A stretch of 18,445 nucleotides of DNA from Chloroflexota bacterium (GTDB lineage Bacteria; Chloroflexota; Anaerolineae; UBA4142). Shown here piece after piece: positions 14,253 to 18,445 of this stretch. The stretch covers positions 1 through 18,445 of the forward strand of contig JACQGS010000033.1 in assembly GCA_016199405.1 (NCBI GenBank), written 5' to 3'. The notes under the pieces are model-generated. The model saw only the letters and a list, made by a program, of their open reading frames with translations. It searched no databases and was not told the origin of the DNA. The stretch's first letter is position 1. Each line of letters starts with the position of its first letter. The position numbers and the translations under genes were made by a program.

Positions 14253-14794
14253 TTCTGTTTTGCCTTTGCTTTCCGCTTGCTGCTTTTCGCTTTCATCAAT
14301 CCCTTCACATATTGCGCTTCGCCCAAATGCTCGTAGGAATGGCGAATCACATGCGCAAGCACGAACGCTTTTGGTTTTTCTTCGGGCCACCAAGGAATTT
14401 TCAAAAGCTCCGCGAGTTCGTCGGGCGACGCGGCGGCAAGAAATTTTTTTGTTCGTTCCAGAATCGCGGTGACATATTCAATCAATAACTTTGGTCGCGC
14501 GCGCACGCAAGCCACTTGCGCTTCAGTGTATGTGCCATCGAAACCATTTTTGGGCGCGGTTTTCATTCCAAATCGCGTTGCCCAATCTTGCGTGACAAAA
14601 ACTTCGATGCCGCCGTCCAAATAAAATAAATAGCCGTCCCAGGCGCGTGCGCTGTGCCAGACAACGGACGCGATGTCATTCGCCCGCGGCGCGGGTCGCC
14701 ACGCGAGTGTTGCCGCGCCGAGATTGCCGAGCGTGTTCGTGAATTCTTGTGCCAGCCGATCGAATTGCATTTGCAATATTTCTGATCCGGTCAT
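14246..14794 (-). CDS. DinB-like four-helix protein
   Basis: This 182-residue cytoplasmic protein has the DinB/DfsB four-helix layout: an N-terminal helix MTGSEILQMQFDRLAQEF, a central VVWHSARAWDGYLFYL with one metal-site-type His, and the C-terminal helix FVLAHVIRHSYEHLGEAQYV with further His residues. DinB-fold proteins bind a divalent metal through three His and include thiol transferases; the substrate here is unknown. The start has a GGGAGAG ribosome site. The last 16 residues (MKAKSSKRKAKAKQKK) are a basic tail read from repeat-like DNA; a remnant copy at 15164 has TAA at the point where this gene reads AAA. It is 25 bp ahead of the dehydrogenase gene, and co-transcription is likely. 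Confidence 0.75.
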   Translation of the reverse strand: MTGSEILQMQFDRLAQEFTNTLGNLGAATLAWRPAPRANDIASVVWHSARAWDGYLFYLDGGIEVFVTQDWATRFGMKTAPKNGFDGTYTEAQVACVRARPKLLIEYVTAILERTKKFLAAASPDELAELLKIPWWPEEKPKAFVLAHVIRHSYEHLGEAQYVKGLMKAKSSKRKAKAKQKK

Positions 14795-14806
14795 TTCTCT
14801 CCCGTT

Positions 14807-14860
14807 TTTCGCTTTCAGTTTTTTGCTTTCAGCTTTTCGCTTTTTACTTTACGCTTTCCC
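14807..14860. repeat. CTTTTCGCTTTCAG-type low-complexity repeat
   Basis: Imperfect units of TTTTCGCTTTCAG/TTTTTGCTTTCAG are iterated between the Smr gene and the DinB-like gene. The same kind of unit (GAAAAGC/GGAAAGC on the minus strand) encodes the DinB-like C-terminal tail at 14246-14295. Confidence 0.55.
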
Positions 14861-14862
14861 AC

Positions 14863-15117
14863 CTAGTGTCTGAAATGAACAAAGATGCGCCCGAAATTCT
14901 TGTCGTCTTTCTCGACGCGATGGTACAGTTTGCGAATATGTGATTGATTCAAGAAACGCAAAGCTTTTTTCTTGAGTTGTCCGCTTCCTTTGCCCGGAAT
15001 GATTTCGACCAGATTAATTTTCCGGTCAATCGCTTCCTGCACAATGTTATTCAGTTCGGCATCGATCGCGCCGCCGCGATTGTAAATGTCATGCAAATCG
15101 AGTTTGAGTTTTGCCAT
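14863..15117 (-). CDS. Small stand-alone Smr-domain protein
   Basis: This 84-residue protein is essentially one Smr (small MutS-related) domain. It has the N-terminal LDLHDIYNRGGAID (the LDxH motif) and the central VEIIPGKGSGQLKKK (the GKGxGxL motif), followed by a basic helix and KNFGRIFVHFRH. Smr domains cut branched or single-stranded nucleic acids; in MutS2 they act in recombination control and ribosome rescue. The LDLH and GKGSG motifs are intact, so activity is plausible. The ribosome site is weak. It lies between the DinB-like gene and a DinB-like remnant. Confidence 0.8.
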   Translation of the reverse strand: MAKLKLDLHDIYNRGGAIDAELNNIVQEAIDRKINLVEIIPGKGSGQLKKKALRFLNQSHIRKLYHRVEKDDKNFGRIFVHFRH

Positions 15118-15163
15118 GCTTTGTTTGCCTCACGCTTTTGGATTTCGTTAGTTTATTTTTCGC

Positions 15164-15211
15164 TTACATCAACCCGCGCACATACTGCGCTTCGCCGAAA
15201 AGCTGATACTG
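15164..15211 (-). pseudogene. C-terminal remnant of a second DinB-like gene
   Basis: The minus strand reads QYQLFGEAQYVRGLM then TAA. The intact gene has SYEHLGEAQYVKGLM at the same place. At DNA level the 40 bases around GGCGAAGCGCA...GCGAAAA differ at six positions. Nothing recognisable remains upstream of this fragment, where the AT-rich gene begins. The rest of 15118-15238 shows no gene. Confidence 0.65.
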
Positions 15212-15238
15212 AGTGCGCTCATCTAAATACGCACATAA

Positions 15239-16087
15239 TCATTTCAATCGCAAATAAAAGAGTAGCGCTGCCAAAAGAAAACCTGTGATGAACACAATAA
15301 CTTGTTGAGTCAAAGTGCTCGGCAAAACTTCCTTCACGCGTTCTAGCCATGTTGGCTTTAGTCCTTTGGTTAAGTCGAGTTCGTAGTGAAACGACTTTTT
15401 GAGAATATTAGCGACACTGCCTGCCTCATCTACTTTCCCAATCCATTTTAAGTCAACCAACTGGATTATTGCATCAACCTTATTCTCTCCGAGTTGCTTG
15501 AGGAGAATATTTCTACAATCTTCACAAATATAACCAAGCAGGACTGAATTTTTTACACCTGAGAGAATCTGATTGAAATCGAAAAGGCAGCCGCGCGTTG
15601 CAAAATGAGAGCGAAGGTATGACTTGAGCAGGTATGGTACAGCGAGTCGTTGAACAATCCGGATTATGAATTCCAAAGCCGACGGTGGCGCGATATGCCG
15701 ACGCCACGCAGCGATGCTTATTACTGCAACATCCTCTTCCTTCCGGGCATAAAAATTCAGCTCTAATGGAATTTCGGTTATAAAAATTGAGATGCTTCCC
15801 ATCTCAGAGCGTGCTCCGAATCCTTGGTGAACATTATTTTTAACCCATTCGTCATAGCGCTCAGTAATCGTCTTACATTCAGAAAGAATTCGCTCCCGTG
15901 CTATCGGCTTCTTTAGGGAAGATTTATTCGTAAAGTCTTCAGGGATCAAATCTGTCTCGGTATTATGAATTTCGAATTCCAAAGCGTCCTGCTGTGAGTT
16001 CTGGCTGAGCAAGAGGAATGAACATGCCTCTGTATCCAATGTTGGGCATTGGATGTAGAAAATTCTAATTTTAAGGCGTTTACTCAT
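15239..16087 (-). CDS. Unknown AT-rich protein with a C-terminal membrane anchor
   Basis: This 282-residue protein is not recognised. It has no signal peptide. The C-terminus LTQQVIVFITGFLLAALLFY followed by LRLK (about 259-282) is one membrane helix with a basic end, which suggests a tail-anchored protein facing the cytoplasm. A Cys pair in GYICEDCRNILLKQLG (near residues 190-205) and RGCLFDFNQ just before it could bind metal. The G+C is near 40% against about 58-60% in its neighbours, and codon use differs, so recent transfer is likely. The start has a clear AAAGGAAA ribosome site. It begins 47 bp after polX on the same strand and may be read from the polX promoter. A defence or stress role is possible but unsupported. 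Confidence 0.7.
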   Translation of the reverse strand: MSKRLKIRIFYIQCPTLDTEACSFLLLSQNSQQDALEFEIHNTETDLIPEDFTNKSSLKKPIARERILSECKTITERYDEWVKNNVHQGFGARSEMGSISIFITEIPLELNFYARKEEDVAVISIAAWRRHIAPPSALEFIIRIVQRLAVPYLLKSYLRSHFATRGCLFDFNQILSGVKNSVLLGYICEDCRNILLKQLGENKVDAIIQLVDLKWIGKVDEAGSVANILKKSFHYELDLTKGLKPTWLERVKEVLPSTLTQQVIVFITGFLLAALLFYLRLK

Positions 16088-16134
16088 ATAAGTTTCCTTT
16101 GAATTTGATATCCGAATTCAGGTCAAATGCTCTC

Positions 16135-17916
16135 TCATTTGCTATTCCGCTTCAATCTCTTGCTCAACTCTTCCCACTCTAAACAATTCACCACATCGCG
16201 CAATTCAAGCCCCGCGCGCCGCGCCATTGCCACGCCATAAAACAAACCGTCCATTCCGTCCGGCGAATGCGCGTCGCTGTCAATCACAATCGGCACGCCG
16301 ATTTCTTTCGCGCGCCGCGCGTGCGCGTCGTCTAAATCCAAACGTTCGGCCGCACCGTCAATTTCAAGAATCGTGCCAGTGGCTTTCGCGACGCGAAATA
16401 CTTCTTCCAAATCCAACGCGGATTCTTCGCGCTCATTGATGAGCCGTCCGGTCGGATGCGCGAAAATGTCCACGAGCGGATGCTCGAGCGCGCGCACGAC
16501 GCGTGCGGTAATTTTTTCGCGCGTCTGCTTGAGCGCGGAATGCGTCGAGACGAGGACGTAATCAAAGCCGGCAAGCACGTCATCCGGAAAATCGAGCGTG
16601 CCGTCCGCGCGAATTTCTAGTTCGACGCCTTTCAGCACGCGAAAATCGCTCCAGCGTTTGTTCAACTTGTCAATTTCCTTCCACTGCTCGCGCACGCGCG
16701 CCGGCGTCAGCCCGCGCGCAATGCCCAACCCTTGGCTATGATCGCTGACGCCGAGATATTTTAGTCCGCGCGCCCGCGCCGCCTCTGCCATTTGCTCGAT
16801 CGAAAAACTGCCGTCGCTCCACGTCGAATGTGTTTGCAAATCGCCTTTCAAATCTTTCAGTTCGACGAGGCGCGGTAATTTTTTCGTGCGCGCCGCCGCG
16901 ATTTCGCCGATGCCTTCGCGCAATTCCGGCGGCACATATTGCAAGCCAAGTTTTTCGTACACGTCCTCTTCGCGCGGCGTCAGAATCTCTTTGTCTCTCT
17001 TGATCTCTTTGAATCCCCATTCCGAGAGCGACAGCCCTTGCGCGAGCGCAATCTGCCGCAGTTCGACGTTATGCTCTTTGCTGCCGGTGAAATATTGCAA
17101 TGCACTGCCCCAGCGCGACGGTTCCAGCACGCGCAGATCAACTTGCAAACCATTTTGCGCGAGGATGCTCGCTTTCGTCGTGCCTTTTTCGTTGATGTCG
17201 CGCACCATCGGCAATTGCGTGAACGCATCGAGAATTTTTTTCGGCGCATTCGACGCGACGAGAATGTCCAAATCGCCGATCGTCGCTTTGCGCCGGCGCA
17301 AACTGCCGGCGGGTTCGATGTTCTGAATCGCGTCGCCGCACGCCGCGCGCATCGCCGCGACGATTTCCTGCGCGAACGGATACGCCGCGCCGAGCCGGAC
17401 GCGCGTGGATGATTTCTTGCGCCGCGCGGTTTCGATCCCGGCGAGAATTTTTTCTTCGCTCCGCGCGCCAAAGCCCTTCAGCGGGCGCAATTTTCCGGCG
17501 CGCGCGGCTTTTTCGAGTTTCGCCACGTCGGTGATTTTCAATTCCTGCCACAGCCGTTTGACGGTTTTGGGTCCGACGTCCGGGATTTGGAGCAAATCAA
17601 AGATGCCGACCGGAATGCCTTTGGAAATCTTGGCATAGTATTTCAGTTTGCCGGTCGTGATGAGTTCTTGAATTTTTTCCGCGATTTCTTTGCCGATGCC
17701 GGGAATTTCGCGCAAGTTTTTCGCGTCGCCGCGCCAGAGATCGCGCACATCGCGCCCGAGATGTTGGATCGCATCCGCCGCGCGGCGATAGGCGATGACT
17801 TTGAACACGATCTCGCCTTGAATTTCGAGAATGTCCGCGATGCGGAGAAACAAATCCGCAATCTCTAAATTCGTCCATTTTTTCTCAGACGCCGCGCTCG
17901 ATTTTTGTTTTGGCAT
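16135..17916 (-). CDS. polX: Family X DNA polymerase with PHP domain (PolX)
   Basis: This 593-residue repair polymerase fills short gaps and has 3'-5' exonuclease or AP-processing activity from its PHP domain. Helix-hairpin-helix motifs are LREIPGIGKEIAEKIQ and LLQIPDVGPKTVKRLW (about 65-120). The nucleotidyltransferase site is GSLRRRKATIGDLDILVAS (about 201-219; the two Asp of DLD bind metal), with the third acid in QVDLRV and FTGSKEHNVELR for nucleotide binding. The PHP domain starts near 355: GDLQTHSTWSDG, VSDHSQGLG, GVELEI, STHS, AHPTGR and IDSDAHS are its metal-ligand motifs. ATG 17916 is preferred over a longer reading to 18150, whose extra N-terminus is only repeat DNA. Its promoter predicts a leaderless transcript. 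Confidence 0.93.
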   Translation of the reverse strand: MPKQKSSAASEKKWTNLEIADLFLRIADILEIQGEIVFKVIAYRRAADAIQHLGRDVRDLWRGDAKNLREIPGIGKEIAEKIQELITTGKLKYYAKISKGIPVGIFDLLQIPDVGPKTVKRLWQELKITDVAKLEKAARAGKLRPLKGFGARSEEKILAGIETARRKKSSTRVRLGAAYPFAQEIVAAMRAACGDAIQNIEPAGSLRRRKATIGDLDILVASNAPKKILDAFTQLPMVRDINEKGTTKASILAQNGLQVDLRVLEPSRWGSALQYFTGSKEHNVELRQIALAQGLSLSEWGFKEIKRDKEILTPREEDVYEKLGLQYVPPELREGIGEIAAARTKKLPRLVELKDLKGDLQTHSTWSDGSFSIEQMAEAARARGLKYLGVSDHSQGLGIARGLTPARVREQWKEIDKLNKRWSDFRVLKGVELEIRADGTLDFPDDVLAGFDYVLVSTHSALKQTREKITARVVRALEHPLVDIFAHPTGRLINEREESALDLEEVFRVAKATGTILEIDGAAERLDLDDAHARRAKEIGVPIVIDSDAHSPDGMDGLFYGVAMARRAGLELRDVVNCLEWEELSKRLKRNSK

Positions 17917-17923
17917 GGTCGCG

Positions 17924-17952
17924 ATTGTAGGACAGGTGAAACGGCTTGTCAA
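17924..17952 (-). promoter_or_regulatory. polX promoter, predicted leaderless transcript
   Basis: On the minus strand a perfect TTGACA (17947-17952), a 17-bp spacer and TACAAT (17924-17929) end only seven bases before the polX ATG. The expected transcription start coincides with the initiation codon, and no ribosome site is present. Confidence 0.7.
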
Positions 17953-17967
17953 CGCGCGAAAAGGCAC

Positions 17968-18082
17968 GGCTTGTGCAAAGTCGTGTTTCAAAATATGGGT
18001 GGCAGCCCAGCCGCGCTGGGCGTGAGCAGAACGGCAGCGCGGCTGCCTTCTACCCATCGTGTCAATAGACTTTGCGCAAGCC
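17968..18082. repeat. REP-like element copy C inside a 115-bp palindrome
   Basis: The outer arms GGCTTGTGCAAAGTC (17968-17982) and GACTTTGCGCAAGCC (18068-18082) are inverse with one mismatch. Inside are GCCCAGC-CGC-GCTGGGC (18005-18021) and GGCAGC-GCG-GCTGCC (18033-18047), bordered by ATGGGT and ACCCAT. The layout (terminal inverted arms, no coding capacity) suits a miniature mobile or REP/BIME element. Copies A (3773) and B (5786) are partial. Confidence 0.8.
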
Positions 18083-18105
18083 CTGATGAGGGAGGCAGAG
18101 CGGCA

Positions 18106-18134
18106 TTGACGAACCCGGCTGATGCGATTATGAT
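18106..18134 (+). promoter_or_regulatory. Promoter for the right-edge gene
   Basis: TTGACG (18106-18111), a 17-bp spacer and TATGAT (18129-18134) match the consensus 5/6 each. It would give a leader of about 115 bases before the ATG at 18258. Confidence 0.55.
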
Positions 18135-18161
18135 CGGGGCGGTGTTCCACGTAGTCTAGCC

Positions 18162-18204
18162 CCTCGTGGGCGTTCGTGAATTCGTAGTGCGGACGCGCAC
18201 GAGG
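18162..18204 (+). other. Possible structured leader
   Basis: CCTCGTG (18162-18168) pairs with CACGAGG (18198-18204), extended inward after a one-base mismatch by GCGT/ACGC. It lies in the leader between the promoter and the gene at 18258. It could be a regulatory hairpin or simply another palindromic repeat; it fits no riboswitch class I recognise. Confidence 0.4.
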
Positions 18205-18257
18205 CGCTATGCTACATGGTTTTCGGATGGAAACTAAAGTCGCGAAGGAGGCAAGCC

Positions 18258-18445
18258 ATGGCGGAACTCGATCGGAAAAAACTGAATACGTACATTCACG
18301 AGATGGTCGCGCGCGAACAAACCGAAGTCGGCGCGCGCGGCGCGGCAGAATTGCTCGAACGCGGCAAGCAATGGAAGCTCGCCGATACGTTGAAACGCGG
18401 CGGCACGATTCTTTTTCCGCACGCGGGCTTGGCGGATTGCGGGCA
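18258..18445 (+). CDS. Partial unknown protein, continues past the window
   Basis: ATG 18258 has an excellent GAAGGAGG ribosome site and the frame is open to the window end (62 codons). It begins MAELDRKKLNTYIHEMVARE, followed by a helical, charged region and then GGTILFPHAGLADCG at the edge. I do not recognise the family. The PHAG string recalls MEMO-type proteins only faintly and is not enough for a call. It is preceded by the promoter at 18106 and runs divergently from polX. Confidence 0.7.
   Translation, partial: MAELDRKKLNTYIHEMVAREQTEVGARGAAELLERGKQWKLADTLKRGGTILFPHAGLADCG

Noticed and set aside
17917..18150. N-terminal extension of PolX upstream of 17916
   Set aside because: It translates the palindromic repeat, crosses the likely promoter, and the PolX family begins near the chosen start.
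18423..18445. MEMO-family assignment from the PHAG string at the right edge
   Set aside because: Too short a match, and the preceding 50 residues do not resemble MEMO proteins.

Overview
The window reads as one stretch of a GC-rich (roughly 58-60% by eye) bacterial chromosome, probably from an uncultured environmental lineage. Gene content (YqeB-type Mo-cofactor maturation, a stand-alone molybdenum hydroxylase subunit, PolX, many PIN and TumE-like toxin pairs), E. coli-like promoters with 17-bp spacers, and short repeats dispersed inside genes suggest Chloroflexota (Anaerolineae-like). That placement is inference; there is no rRNA or other phylogenetic marker in the window. TGA is a normal stop here.

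Layout. Positions 1-780 hold the right end of an insertion sequence whose transposase carries an in-frame TGA. It abuts a TPR-protein gene (782-1636, minus). Next comes a type I restriction R-subunit gene (1655-3613, minus) broken by a frameshift in the nuclease domain and a large out-of-frame deletion near its 3' end. Positions 3930-5749 encode a molybdate ABC transporter permease and ATPase (modB, modC). Convergent to them is yqeB (5872-6690, minus), a selenium-molybdenum cofactor maturation protein. A TumE-like toxin-antitoxin pair (6742-7531) diverges from yqeB. Aconitase (7587-10442) follows, closed by a strong terminator. Positions 10576-11865 hold a second toxin-antitoxin patch: an orphan small gene, a PIN-domain relic, and an apparently intact VapB-like/PIN pair. 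From 17916 down to 12037 a minus-strand run carries polX, an AT-rich orphan gene, a DinB-like remnant, a small Smr-domain gene, a DinB-like gene and a xanthine-dehydrogenase-family large subunit. A new plus-strand gene starts at 18258 and leaves the window.

Functional theme. ModBC (molybdate import), YqeB (cofactor maturation) and the molybdopterin-binding dehydrogenase subunit form a plausible molybdenum-hydroxylase group spread over 10 kb. The ModA binding protein and the FeS and FAD subunits are not in view. The rest is a mixture of housekeeping genes (acnA, polX) and decaying or mobile accessory DNA.

The most striking pattern is repeat DNA. There are three copies of a REP-like two-hairpin element (near 3786, 5795 and 18005), one inside a 115-bp palindrome. 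Several other short repeats have entered coding sequence without breaking the frame in acnA (three places), modC, the dehydrogenase and the DinB-like gene, where they form loops or basic C-terminal tails. I saw no tRNA, rRNA or CRISPR array.
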